NCBI GenBank assembly: GCA_004193595.1
Contig: RPGQ01000037.1
Location: 240,827-304,826, forward strand
Length of the DNA stretch: 64,000 nt
Origin: Desulfobacteraceae bacterium Eth-SRB2
GTDB taxonomy: Bacteria; Desulfobacterota; Desulfobacteria; Desulfobacterales; UBA11574
Direction: 5' to 3'
A program made the position numbers and the translations under genes. A model generated the notes under the pieces. The model was not told where the DNA came from and searched no databases. It worked only from the letters and a program-made list of their open reading frames with translations. How positions within the stretch are numbered: position 1 is the first letter of the stretch; each line of letters begins with the position of its first letter. Shown one piece after another: positions 1 to 8,411 of the stretch.

Positions 1-2
1 CG

Positions 3-320
3 ACGCTGTCTGATGGACTTCGGGCGATTATAGCACAGGTCCTGTTTAAAAGAGTAGATAAAAAGGGGCGTTGCCCCGCCCTGGAAATATTGATTGCAAC
101 TCCGGCGGTCCGGAATCTTGTCAGGGAAGGGAAAACTCACCAGATTGCCTCAATGATCCAGACCGGCAAGAAATACGGTATGCAACTTTTAGATGATGCC
201 ATTATGGAGTTGTTAAACAATGGATGGATAGGTGCTGACGAAGCCTATGCCAAGTCAAATGACAAGGGAAAGTTCAGACCTTTTATGAAAAATCCTCCGA
301 CTGACTTCACCGAAGCATAA
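3..320 (+). CDS. pilT: Twitching motility ATPase PilT, C-terminal part
   Basis: The reading frame is open from base 3, so this is the tail of a gene that begins before the window. The visible 105 residues include the segment LSDGLRAIIAQVL, then ILIATPAVRNLVREGKT and the stretch HQIASMIQTGKKYGM. These are characteristic of the C-terminal domain of PilT-type type IV pilus retraction ATPases. The Walker motifs lie outside the window. PilT hexamers hydrolyse ATP at the inner-membrane base of the pilus to drive depolymerisation of pilin. A second ATPase of the same family follows 20 nt downstream, an arrangement like pilT-pilU. The identification is firm for the family. Confidence 0.9.
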   Translation, partial: TLSDGLRAIIAQVLFKRVDKKGRCPALEILIATPAVRNLVREGKTHQIASMIQTGKKYGMQLLDDAIMELLNNGWIGADEAYAKSNDKGKFRPFMKNPPTDFTEA

Positions 321-340
321 CAATTTTGTGAGGTTCTATT

Positions 341-1507
341 TTGAAAAAACAGGAAATTGATCATGTTCTGGCAAGAATGCTCGATTCACACGATAATGTC
401 TCCGATCTAAATATCACCGTGGGAAAAGCGTTTCAGGTTGAGACATCGGGAGAGCTTGCCGCAGTCGACATGGAACCCCGTTTTGAGGAGATCACTCCGT
501 TTCAGGCTGAAATCTTCGCGCTCAACCTTTTAAATCAGAACCGGCGCCTAACCGAGAATCTCCTGCTTGAGGGATCGTGCGATTCATCCTACGAGCTTCC
601 GGGCAAGGCTCGCTTCAGAGTCAATATATTTTCCCAGCGGAGTAACTACTCCATTGTTTTGAGAAAACTTGCAACCAAAATTCCCACCTGTCAGGAATTG
701 GGCATTCCTGAATCCTTTCTCAAAATGGCTGATGAAAAAAACGGTTTCATTCTGGTCACCGGAGCCACCGGTACCGGAAAAACAACCTCCCTGGCCGCAG
801 TGCTTAACGAGATTAATGATCTCAGATCGGTCCACGTGGTGACTCTTGAGGATCCGGTGGAGTATGACCATCCACACAAAATGGCTACTTTCAACCAGCG
901 AGAGATGGGGGAGGACTTCGATTCATTTGCACATGGCCTCAGAGCAGCTTTGCGCCAGGCGCCCAAAGTAATTCTGGTTGGGGAGATGCGTGACCGGGAA
1001 ACGGTGGAAATCGGCCTGAGTGCGGCCGAGACCGGGCACCTGGTTTTAAGCACTCTCCACACGGTTGATGCCGGACAGACAATGAACCGTATCCTCGGTA
1101 TGTTCCCTGTTGAAGAAGAAAATCAGATTCGTATTCGCCTTGCCGACGCAATCCGCTGGATCGTATGTCAAAGACTTCTTCCCAAGGTGGGGGGAGGGCG
1201 GATAGCGGCCTTTGAAATCATGCACACCAACCTGAGGATCAAGGACTTGATACTGCATGGAGAATCTGATGGAAAAACGTATTACGATGTTATCCATGAC
1301 GGGATAGCTTTCGGTATGACTACTTTTGATGATTATATCATTGGGTTATACGAAAAGGGCCTCATTACCGAGGAGACTGCCGTGGCCTATGCTTCCCGAA
1401 AAGGCATACTGGGCCGCGGGATCGATTCAATCAAGAGCTCACGCGGAGAAGCGACAACGGATATTAAGGATCTTAAAGTGGATCACAGTTACGGCAAGCC
1501 GACTTAG
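341..1507 (+). CDS. PilT/PilU-family type IV pilus ATPase
   Basis: This 388-residue secretion ATPase shows the full PilT-family motif set: Walker A GATGTGKT (141-148), Asp box VVTLEDPVEYDH (about 166-177), Walker B VILVGEM (210-216) and His box ETGHLVLSTLH (230-240). The start is a TTG preceded by GTGAGG about 7 nt upstream; no better ATG precedes the conserved N-terminal domain. It follows pilT by 20 nt and is probably co-transcribed with it. By position it fills the role of PilU, the accessory retraction ATPase, but PilT versus PilU cannot be settled from motifs alone. The C-terminal tail beyond about residue 360 is variable and Lys/Asp/Ser-rich. Confidence 0.88.
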   Translation: MKKQEIDHVLARMLDSHDNVSDLNITVGKAFQVETSGELAAVDMEPRFEEITPFQAEIFALNLLNQNRRLTENLLLEGSCDSSYELPGKARFRVNIFSQRSNYSIVLRKLATKIPTCQELGIPESFLKMADEKNGFILVTGATGTGKTTSLAAVLNEINDLRSVHVVTLEDPVEYDHPHKMATFNQREMGEDFDSFAHGLRAALRQAPKVILVGEMRDRETVEIGLSAAETGHLVLSTLHTVDAGQTMNRILGMFPVEEENQIRIRLADAIRWIVCQRLLPKVGGGRIAAFEIMHTNLRIKDLILHGESDGKTYYDVIHDGIAFGMTTFDDYIIGLYEKGLITEETAVAYASRKGILGRGIDSIKSSRGEATTDIKDLKVDHSYGKPT

Positions 1508-1559
1508 TCGTGAGCAAATTTTGGCCTTTGCCCATGGAACGCCCAAAAAGGAAAAAATT

Positions 1560-2252
1560 ATGGACGTGGTATGCGAAAAATGCCGGGGTAAGTTTCAAAT
1601 TCCGGACAAAAAGCTTCCTAAGGGACAGGTTTTCTCTGTAATTTGTCCCAAATGCACCAACAAAGTTTCCGTAGATACTCGTTTTGACATTCCTTTGTCA
1701 ACCAAAGAGACTTCGGCTCCGTCCGCCGGACCAAAACCCGGATTGAATAAAACCATCATTGAGGAAGTCGATTCCAGCGCTTACGACGCTTCGGAAAAAC
1801 CTTTCGATTTTGTTGAAGAAGGCGTGGAGACCGCTCTTTTGTGTGAACCGGAACCGGCCATCCGGGCCAAAATCATAACGGCCCTGTATAACATGGGATA
1901 TCATACCACGGCCCCCCAGTCCCATAAAGACACTCTAAAGCAGATGCGATTCCATGTCTTTGATATGGTGGTCCTTAACGAGCGGTTCGGCACCAGGGAT
2001 CCTGATATGAACAGTGTTCTCAAATACCTGGATCGTCTCAATATGTCTGTCCGGCGAAACATTTTCCTGACGCTGATAACCGACCGCTTTCGCACCATGG
2101 ATAATATGGCGGCCTTTAACAAGAGCGTCAATCTTATTGTCAACCTGAAAAATATAAATGAAATTGAAAAAATCTTGAGGCGAGGGGTTGCCGACAATAA
2201 AGCCTTCTATCGTGTTTTTAAGGAGTCACTTGTCAAGACCGGCAGGGTCTGA
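1560..2252 (+). CDS. Zinc-ribbon (MJ0042) protein with pseudo-receiver domain
   Basis: The 231-residue product starts at an ATG with AAGGA 7 nt upstream; an open frame extends further upstream but overlaps the ATPase gene. The N-terminus carries a zinc ribbon, CEKC (5-8) and CPKC (about 31-34), of the MJ0042/zinc_ribbon_5 type. A linker leads to an alpha/beta domain from about residue 90 that resembles a response-regulator receiver. At the expected end of beta-strand 3 the text reads MVVLNERFG, with Asn where the phosphorylated Asp should be, so phosphorylation is unlikely. Such zinc-ribbon proteins are frequent in deltaproteobacteria. Its position behind two pilus ATPases suggests a regulatory or adaptor role in motility; this is inference. 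Confidence 0.7.
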   Translation: MDVVCEKCRGKFQIPDKKLPKGQVFSVICPKCTNKVSVDTRFDIPLSTKETSAPSAGPKPGLNKTIIEEVDSSAYDASEKPFDFVEEGVETALLCEPEPAIRAKIITALYNMGYHTTAPQSHKDTLKQMRFHVFDMVVLNERFGTRDPDMNSVLKYLDRLNMSVRRNIFLTLITDRFRTMDNMAAFNKSVNLIVNLKNINEIEKILRRGVADNKAFYRVFKESLVKTGRV

Positions 2253-2286
2253 ACATTATTTATTGCCTATTTTAAACGTTAAAACG

Positions 2287-2433
2287 ATGGAATATACTTG
2301 TGCCGACTATCGTTTTGAAATGATACTGTTAAACCTTAAGCGTCGATTGCAGCACGAGGGCCTTAGTGAGGAGGAAAGGGACCACATCCTCTTGGAGATT
2401 AAAAAACTTGAGGCGAAAATGGGGTTTGAATAG
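2287..2433 (+). CDS. Small conserved-looking protein, 48 aa
   Basis: A short ORF begins MEYTCADYRFEMILLNLKR and continues as a charged helical segment rich in Glu, Lys and Leu, predicted to be a helical hairpin. It ends 5 nt before the ATG of the MBL-fold gene, so the two are probably translated from one transcript. The upstream ribosome-binding site is weak. A longer frame upstream overlaps the previous gene and has no good start. No function can be assigned; the amphipathic helices could mediate dimerisation. Confidence 0.55.
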   Translation: MEYTCADYRFEMILLNLKRRLQHEGLSEEERDHILLEIKKLEAKMGFE

Positions 2434-2438
2434 GAAAA

Positions 2439-3359
2439 ATGAAATTAATTGAAATTTCGCCCCAACTCTATCTTGTTCCTCTTGACCAGGATCTGCCCGG
2501 ATTTACATCGTTTATAGGGGCCTGGATCTTCAAAGGCAAAAAAACCTTATTAGTGGATGTCGGACCTTCAGCCACCGTTCCTGTGCTTGTAAAATCCTTA
2601 GAAGGCTTGGGAATAGTGCATCTTGACGCAGTTTTATTGACCCACATTCATATAGATCACGCCGGAGGAGCAGGAGATTTGGCCGTGATTTTCCCCGACG
2701 TTCCCATTATCTGTCACGAAAAAGGTATCCAGCACCTTGCAGATCCCTCACGGTTATGGGAAGGGAGTCTCAAAACCCTTGGTCAAACCGCCCAAGCCTA
2801 TGGACCGTTCCGGCCGGTTCCCCGGAAATTGCTTTACAATGCAGCTCAATATCAAGAAGATAACATTACGCCGATCCTGACGCCCGGGCATGCCCCTCAT
2901 CATGTCAGCTACCTTTTGGGCCCATACCTTTTTGCAGGAGAGGCCGGGGGAGTTTATCTTGATATTTCCGATGGCGATTTTTATCTTAGACCTGCCACAC
3001 CGCCCCGTTTTTTTCTAGAGACTTCTATCAAGAGCATTGATGCCCTGATTGCCCAAAAACCTTCCATTATCTGTTACGGACATTTCGGCATGAACGAAAA
3101 TGCGTTGAACATGTTGAAAACTCACCGTGAGCAGCTTTTGCTCTGGAAAAAAATTGTCGAGGATGAGATGGTCCACCTCAGTGAAGATAAGGACGAAGAT
3201 TTCCTCAAAAGCTGTCTTCAAAGGCTTTTAAAAGAAGATTCTTTTCTTGAAGGGTTTTTTCATATGGATGAGGCTGTAAAAGAGAGGGAAAGAGGGTTTT
3301 TGAAAAACAGCATAAAAGGATTTACAGGCTATCTACAAACCATTGCTGATAATCCGTAA
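2439..3359 (+). CDS. MBL-fold metallohydrolase
   Basis: This 306-residue protein has the metallo-beta-lactamase signature THIHIDHAGG (about residues 68-77), a downstream TPGHAPHHVSY and a late CYGHFG, supplying the usual His/Asp ligands of a di-metal centre. The N-terminal half resembles glyoxalase II-like hydrolases, and the roughly 90 C-terminal residues form a helical extension. No signal peptide is visible, so it is probably cytoplasmic. The substrate cannot be read from the sequence. It follows the 48-aa ORF by 5 nt, and its last 27 nt overlap the convergent coaX gene. Confidence 0.85.
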   Translation: MKLIEISPQLYLVPLDQDLPGFTSFIGAWIFKGKKTLLVDVGPSATVPVLVKSLEGLGIVHLDAVLLTHIHIDHAGGAGDLAVIFPDVPIICHEKGIQHLADPSRLWEGSLKTLGQTAQAYGPFRPVPRKLLYNAAQYQEDNITPILTPGHAPHHVSYLLGPYLFAGEAGGVYLDISDGDFYLRPATPPRFFLETSIKSIDALIAQKPSIICYGHFGMNENALNMLKTHREQLLLWKKIVEDEMVHLSEDKDEDFLKSCLQRLLKEDSFLEGFFHMDEAVKERERGFLKNSIKGFTGYLQTIADNP

Positions 3360-4097
3360 TCCTTCCAAGGTCAAGGCCGGTTCAACAACTTCAATGGTTT
3401 CTGATACTTGATACATAAGTTCTGCCAGGCCTCCTGTTGCGATTACCCGGGGGTTTGTGCCCATTTCGATTTTCATTCGCCGAACCATTCCATCCACAAG
3501 CCCTGCATATCCAAAAATAATTCCCGCCTTAATACTGCTGGCGGTATCTTTGCCGATCACGCTTTTAGGGGGAACAAAGATTTCAACCCTGGGAAGTTTG
3601 GACGCTTTCATGAACAGGGCTTCAGAAGCAATCATGATCCCGGGACTGATGGCGCCACCGAGATATTCCCCCTTTTCTGAAATAGAATCAAAGGTTGTGG
3701 CGGTCCCGAAATCTATTATAACAAGACTGGTTTGGTACTTATGAAATGCCGCAACCGCGTTAACTATCCGGTCTGCCCCTACTTCTGATGGATTTTTGTA
3801 ACATATCGGCAGGTTTGAAGCTGACATGGCATCGACCCAGTGCGGCGCATGACCCAGGTATTTGCGACAGAAAGAATCGAGAATGGTTACCATGGGGGGA
3901 ACCACGCAGGAGATAATCGTCTTGCTGATTTTTTTGGAATTGATATTGCTTTTTGAAAAAAGATTGGAGGCAAGGATATTAAACTCATCTTCTGTTGTCC
4001 GTCTTTCCGTGCGTATCCGCCAGTTCTTAACAAGATGCCTGCCGTCGTAAACACCGATTACCGTGTGGGTATTTCCAATATCGATAACAAGAAGCAT
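3333..4097 (-). CDS. coaX: Type III pantothenate kinase
   Basis: CoaX catalyses ATP-dependent phosphorylation of pantothenate, the first step of coenzyme A synthesis. The 254-residue sequence has all three family motifs: DIGNTHT near the N-terminus (phosphate-binding), GADRIVNAVAAFHKY in the middle and DFGTATTFD, followed by GGAISPG. Length matches the family. The start is an ATG that gives a normal N-terminus, MLLVIDIGNT. It is the last gene of a minus-strand run (tilS, ftsH, folP, ybbR-like, coaX) and converges on the MBL-fold gene with a 27-nt overlap. Deltaproteobacteria often place coaX after birA; birA is not here. Confidence 0.95.
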   Translation of the reverse strand: MLLVIDIGNTHTVIGVYDGRHLVKNWRIRTERRTTEDEFNILASNLFSKSNINSKKISKTIISCVVPPMVTILDSFCRKYLGHAPHWVDAMSASNLPICYKNPSEVGADRIVNAVAAFHKYQTSLVIIDFGTATTFDSISEKGEYLGGAISPGIMIASEALFMKASKLPRVEIFVPPKSVIGKDTASSIKAGIIFGYAGLVDGMVRRMKIEMGTNPRVIATGGLAELMYQVSETIEVVEPALTLEGLRIISNGL

Positions 4098-4119
4098 GAA
4101 TAAAGATTCCTTTTCTTCG

Positions 4120-5034
4120 CTATATTTTTTCGTTACTGATCTTTACTGTGAAGATTTCGGGTGTTACTCCAATAAGAGTGGTTTTAACCGGTAAGGTTAT
4201 GGTTGCCCTTTTAACATAAATCCCGGGTGTTAATCCTTTAAGATCAACATAAACTGTAATCCATTTTTCCCTATGAAGCTTTTCAATAATATTAACCGGT
4301 CCTTTAACTTCAATATTTAAAGCCGGTGGTGTAATGCTGTAACTGAACGGACTGTTTTTACCCTCAACCTGAATATCAAAAAACTTTTTGTTAACAATTT
4401 TTTCTTCTATCAATATTTCAGCAAAAATAATCTCCGAAGGAGAAATGATCTCAAGATCTTCGACAAGGTCCAGAGCGACTTCTTTTTTAAAAGATTCTGA
4501 CAGCCCTTTGATTTCAATCGGTTTTGTCAGTACCTTATCCATGGGTCCAAGTATATTTTCAGGTCCTTGCATAATAACCGACAATGGCTTGGCAACTGCG
4601 CCTGCAACTATAAATCCTGTAGCAGGTTTTCCGGAAAATGAAATTTTAACCGGCAGCTCCTTTTTAATTTTATTCTCTATGGCTACGGCCAAAAACGTTG
4701 GGTTTATTCTTATGATGGATATCCCCTTGGGAAGGATGATACGGTCCTTTTTTATCGGAATAGAGTTAATCCCGACATGTACTCCGGATAGATCAAGTAC
4801 AAATCGTATTTTCACGTCAGAAAGGTTTTTAACTGTCGATTTCGGACCGCGGACGTGAACTTCTATGCCTTTTAACGACGGACCGGTTATTGTCAATCCT
4901 GCAGGGATTTGGCCGATATCAACCGGAATAAGAATAACGGTTTCTTGTAATGATGAGCAGGATCCGGGCAGAAGCAAACAAACCCCAAGCAAAAAACACA
5001 AAACAGACCGTTTTAAATTCCGTGAGTGTAACAT
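4120..5034 (-). CDS. YbbR-domain (CdaR-like) protein
   Basis: The 304-residue protein has a hydrophobic N-terminal segment (about residues 9-25) ending in LPGSC. It resembles a lipoprotein signal but with Pro rather than Leu at -3, so export is likely and lipidation uncertain. Several YbbR-like beta modules follow, seen as recurring patterns such as VHVRGPKSTVKNL, VIMQGPENILG and IEVKGPVNIIEKL. YbbR/CdaR proteins bind and regulate the diadenylate cyclase CdaA, which is normally encoded immediately upstream. Here only 73 nt separate this gene from folP and no cyclase is present. It lies 22 nt upstream of coaX and is probably co-transcribed with it. Confidence 0.8.
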   Translation of the reverse strand: MLHSRNLKRSVLCFLLGVCLLLPGSCSSLQETVILIPVDIGQIPAGLTITGPSLKGIEVHVRGPKSTVKNLSDVKIRFVLDLSGVHVGINSIPIKKDRIILPKGISIIRINPTFLAVAIENKIKKELPVKISFSGKPATGFIVAGAVAKPLSVIMQGPENILGPMDKVLTKPIEIKGLSESFKKEVALDLVEDLEIISPSEIIFAEILIEEKIVNKKFFDIQVEGKNSPFSYSITPPALNIEVKGPVNIIEKLHREKWITVYVDLKGLTPGIYVKRATITLPVKTTLIGVTPEIFTVKISNEKI

Positions 5035-5107
5035 AAATAGATGACTATGGTTATTTATAGCTGAAGCGACAATATTTTCAAAAAGCTAACGTATTTCACC
5101 ATTAATT

Positions 5108-5977
5108 TTATTGCACATTATTAATGGCATCAATGATTTTTAAGGTTGTACGTGTATTGGCAACATTGTGGACTCTGACCATGTGGGCGCCGTTCAAAAC
5201 TGCAGCGGCAACTGAAGCCTGGGAGCCGGTTTCCACTACCGCGAGATCGGGATTAATATCTTTAACAGTCTTATTTTTAAGGATATTTCTTATAAAAGCT
5301 TTTCTGGAAGGTCCGATCATAATAGGAACATCCAGTGTCCTAAATTCATGCAGGTGTTTAATTAATAAAAGATTATGTTCAACTGTTTTCCCGAAACCGA
5401 TACCCGGATCGATGATGATTTTTGATTTTGAAATTCCTTTACTTACAGCATAATCCACGGAATTTTTAAGAAATTCTTTGATTTCTTTTATAAGATCATC
5501 ATAAACAGGATTGGTCTGCATGGTTTTTGGTGTTCCAAGCATATGCATTAAAATGATCGGAACATCGTATTCTGCTGCAACATCTGCAATGTCGTGATCA
5601 AGACGCAATGCTGAAACATCGTTTATAATGGAGGCGCCGGCTTGAATAGCCTTTCTGGCAACACCGGCCTTGGTTGTGTCTATGGAAATGGGAATGGAAA
5701 TACGTGCTGCAAGGTTTTCAATCACAGGTATAACCCGCCGGATTTCCTCTTCGGCAGATACCGCATCAGAAAAAGGGCGTGTAGATTCTCCGCCGATATC
5801 CAGTATGTCAGCCCCTTCTTCAAAAAGTTTTTGGCCTTGAGCGATGGCGTTATCTCGGGTGAAAAATTTCCCGCCATCTGAAAATGAATCCGGCGTAATA
5901 TTCACGATACCCATAATACAGGTTCGCTTACCCAGAACCAGCCTGTGTTTACCCCATGCAAGGCTATATGTTTTCAT
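5108..5977 (-). CDS. folP: Dihydropteroate synthase
   Basis: FolP condenses 6-hydroxymethyl-dihydropterin pyrophosphate with p-aminobenzoate to make dihydropteroate. The 289-residue TIM-barrel sequence shows the two family signatures, GIVNITPDSFSDGG (about 23-36) and DILDIGGESTRP (about 57-68). It also shows IDPGIGFGKTVEHN for pterin binding and GPSRKAFI near the C-terminus, which contributes to pyrophosphate/pABA binding. Length is normal. It lies downstream of ftsH on the same strand, as in many bacteria, but a 318-nt gap containing a palindromic repeat separates the two. Confidence 0.96.
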   Translation of the reverse strand: MKTYSLAWGKHRLVLGKRTCIMGIVNITPDSFSDGGKFFTRDNAIAQGQKLFEEGADILDIGGESTRPFSDAVSAEEEIRRVIPVIENLAARISIPISIDTTKAGVARKAIQAGASIINDVSALRLDHDIADVAAEYDVPIILMHMLGTPKTMQTNPVYDDLIKEIKEFLKNSVDYAVSKGISKSKIIIDPGIGFGKTVEHNLLLIKHLHEFRTLDVPIMIGPSRKAFIRNILKNKTVKDINPDLAVVETGSQASVAAAVLNGAHMVRVHNVANTRTTLKIIDAINNVQ

Positions 5978-5992
5978 ATGTGCTTGTTAATT

Positions 5993-6169
5993 GACGGTCT
6001 CGTAAAAAGTCCAACTTCTGCGTTGTGCTGCATTTCGCAATCATTCAACGTACGAAAAGTACGCCTCATGATTACAAAATTTGCGACGCCTTTTTATCCC
6101 GCCTATTTTTGGCGGGGGAGTTTGAACTTTTTACGAAACCGTCTAAATCGGACTTTTTACGAGTTCATC
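5993..6169. repeat. Palindromic intergenic element, copy A1
   Basis: About 177 nt lie between folP and ftsH. The left arm begins GACGGTCTCGTAAAAAGTCC; its imperfect reverse complement occurs at 6120-6142 (two internal mismatches), and a second reverse-complement arm, GGACTTTTTACGAG, occurs at 6150-6163. The interior has TTCTGCGTTG, a hairpin around CGTACGAAAAGTACG and a GCCTTTTTATCCCGCC segment. Near-identical copies are at 17114-17263 and 60144-60320. The terminal inverted repeats and the absence of any ORF resemble a MITE. Confidence 0.85.
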
Positions 6170-6295
6170 TTAATTGAACGTCTCGGAAATTCTATAGACA
6201 ATCTTCAATCAAAAATCTTCAATTATTTTAAAATAGAGAAATTGTACCGGTAAAAATATTTTGCCATTAAATGTACAAAATTCAACTTTAAGGAA

Positions 6296-8206
6296 TTAAG
6301 ATGAGGGCTGCTCGCTTTCAGTTTCGGTTTTGATTTCTTCCGTATCTTCTTCATTTTCGACCGGAACGTTTTCATCAGTTTTTTCGTCCACAGCCGTCTT
6401 TGATGGAAACTCAAATCCGGGTTTCATGGAAAGTATGAGTTCATCAAGCTCCTTTCCCAGAACCGTCTCTTTTTCTAGCAGACGGTCCGCCAGAGCATGA
6501 AGAATATCCAAATTTTCATTCAAGGTATTTTTTGCGCAATTGTAAGCTTTTTTAATAAGATTATTTATTTCTTGGTCAATTTTCCGTGCCGTTTCTTCAG
6601 AGTAATCCCTGTGCTGTGCTATTTCGCGTCCCAGGAAAACATGCTCGTCATTTTTGGCAAAAGAAAGCGGACTTAACTCTTCACTCATACCCCAGTTTCG
6701 TATCATTTTCTGGGCGATGTCGGTTGCCTGTTTGATATCGTTGGCGGCGCCGGTACTGATACGGTTAAAAATAATTTCTTCGGCCACTCGTCCGCCAAAG
6801 GCAACCGACAATTCACTTTCAAGCTGATCTTTATATTTAAAATCGCTCTCTTCGGGCAAGAACCAGGTAATACCGGCGGCACGTCCCCTCGGAATAATGG
6901 TTATCTTGTTGACGGCATCCGTATTGGGAAGAAAGCGGGCCACAAGGGCATGTCCTGCTTCGTGATATGCCGTGGTTTTTCTGTCTTCTTCCCTGACGAC
7001 TTTTGATTTACGTTCCAATCCCATATAGACCTTGTCTTTGGCATCTTCCAGGTCAAACATGTCAACTTTTTCTTTATTTCTTTTAGCGCCAAGCAACGCC
7101 GCTTCGTTCACAAGATTTTCCAGATCAGCGCCGGAAAAACCGGGAGTGCCTTTTGCCAGTGTGACAAGGTTTACATCGGTTGCTGCCGGCGTTTTTTTCA
7201 TATGAACTTTAAGAATCTTTTCACGGCCTAAAATATCCGGCAGGGGAACAACCACCTGACGATCAAAACGACCGGGTCTCAAAAGAGCCGGATCGAGCAC
7301 ATCAGGCCGGTTTGTGGCGGAAATAAGGATAACCCCTTCGTTTGACTCAAAACCGTCCATTTCAACCAGAAGCTGGTTTAATGTCTGTTCTCTTTCGTCA
7401 TGTCCTCCACCGAGTCCGGCTCCCCTGTGTCTTCCAACCGCATCAATTTCATCAATGAAAATAATACAGGGCGCATTCTTTTTACCCTGGACAAACAGAT
7501 CTCTAACCCGTGACGCTCCAACGCCGACAAACATTTCCACAAAATCCGAGCCGCTGATATTAAAAAACGGAACGTCGGCTTCACCTGCAATCGCTCGGGC
7601 CAAAAGGGTTTTTCCCGTACCGGGTGATCCCATAAGAAGGACACCTTTGGGTATCCTTCCGCCGAGACGCGTAAATTTTTTTGGTTCTCTGAGAAAATCT
7701 ATTATTTCACCGAGTTCTTCTTTGGCCTCATCGATTCCGGCGACGTCTTCAAAGGTAACTTTTTTCATCTGGTCAGATTGCAAGCGAGCCCGGCTTTTGC
7801 CAAAAGACATGGCCTTGCCGCCTCCGGCCTGCATCTGACGCATAAAAAAAATCCATACACCTATTAGTACAATCATCGGAAACCATGAAATCAGCACATT
7901 CATATACCAAGGAGAATCGGTTTCCGGTTTGGCGCTAATTGCCACCCCTTTTTGCCGGAGGATCTTGATAAGGTCGGTGTCCTCTGGTGCATATACCTTG
8001 AAATGATTGTGGTTTACGTCCGTGGTGAAGATTTCCTGTCCCTGGATGACCACCTCGGAAATATTCCCATTATCGACCATGGTTAGAAATTCAGTATAAC
8101 TGATCTTTGTCTCGGCCAAGTGCTGTTGATTGAAGAGATTATAAAGCATAATCATCATCAGCGTAATGACTATCCATAAAGCCAGATTTTTATAAAAAGG
8201 ATTCAA
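6296..8206 (-). CDS. ftsH: ATP-dependent zinc metalloprotease FtsH
   Basis: This membrane-anchored AAA protease extracts and degrades membrane and regulatory proteins. In the 636 residues, TM helix 1 is at about 7-25 and a second near 105-123 ([15 protein letters not shown]), bracketing the periplasmic domain. The AAA module has Walker A GSPGTGKT, Walker [13 protein letters not shown] and the second region of homology [19 protein letters not shown]. The zinc protease site is HEAGH, and the third ligand is in the downstream helical domain. The C-terminus is a Glu/Thr-rich acidic tail. It lies between tilS (upstream) and folP (downstream) on the same strand, a classical neighbourhood. Confidence 0.97.
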   Translation of the reverse strand: MNPFYKNLALWIVITLMMIMLYNLFNQQHLAETKISYTEFLTMVDNGNISEVVIQGQEIFTTDVNHNHFKVYAPEDTDLIKILRQKGVAISAKPETDSPWYMNVLISWFPMIVLIGVWIFFMRQMQAGGGKAMSFGKSRARLQSDQMKKVTFEDVAGIDEAKEELGEIIDFLREPKKFTRLGGRIPKGVLLMGSPGTGKTLLARAIAGEADVPFFNISGSDFVEMFVGVGASRVRDLFVQGKKNAPCIIFIDEIDAVGRHRGAGLGGGHDEREQTLNQLLVEMDGFESNEGVILISATNRPDVLDPALLRPGRFDRQVVVPLPDILGREKILKVHMKKTPAATDVNLVTLAKGTPGFSGADLENLVNEAALLGAKRNKEKVDMFDLEDAKDKVYMGLERKSKVVREEDRKTTAYHEAGHALVARFLPNTDAVNKITIIPRGRAAGITWFLPEESDFKYKDQLESELSVAFGGRVAEEIIFNRISTGAANDIKQATDIAQKMIRNWGMSEELSPLSFAKNDEHVFLGREIAQHRDYSEETARKIDQEINNLIKKAYNCAKNTLNENLDILHALADRLLEKETVLGKELDELILSMKPGFEFPSKTAVDEKTDENVPVENEEDTEEIKTETESEQPSS

Positions 8207-8234
8207 AAGTCTTAACTCCCTGTAAAATGATTAG

Positions 8235-8380
8235 TTAGTGTCCGTCCATAAATGGTCTTTTTGCCCAATCTCTGCGTTATGCTCAAAAAATAATCCTCGG
8301 AATATCAAATATATGCCTGTGGTTATTTTTTTCGCATGCCTTGATCTTGAACAAAAATCCTCATTTATGGATGGACACGA
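8235..8380. repeat. Palindromic intergenic element, copy C
   Basis: This element fills most of the tilS-ftsH gap. Left arm GTGTCCGTCCATAAATG (8238-8254) pairs with CATTTATGGATGGACAC (8362-8378). The interior read on the minus strand runs AAGATCAAGG, then TAACCACAGGCATA, then CCGAGGATTA, then CGCAGAGATTGG. It aligns along its length with the interior of the element at 63335-63486, while the outer arms of the two differ. Confidence 0.8.
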
Positions 8381-8411
8381 GTTGTAGAATTATATTAATC
8401 ATTATTGTTAA

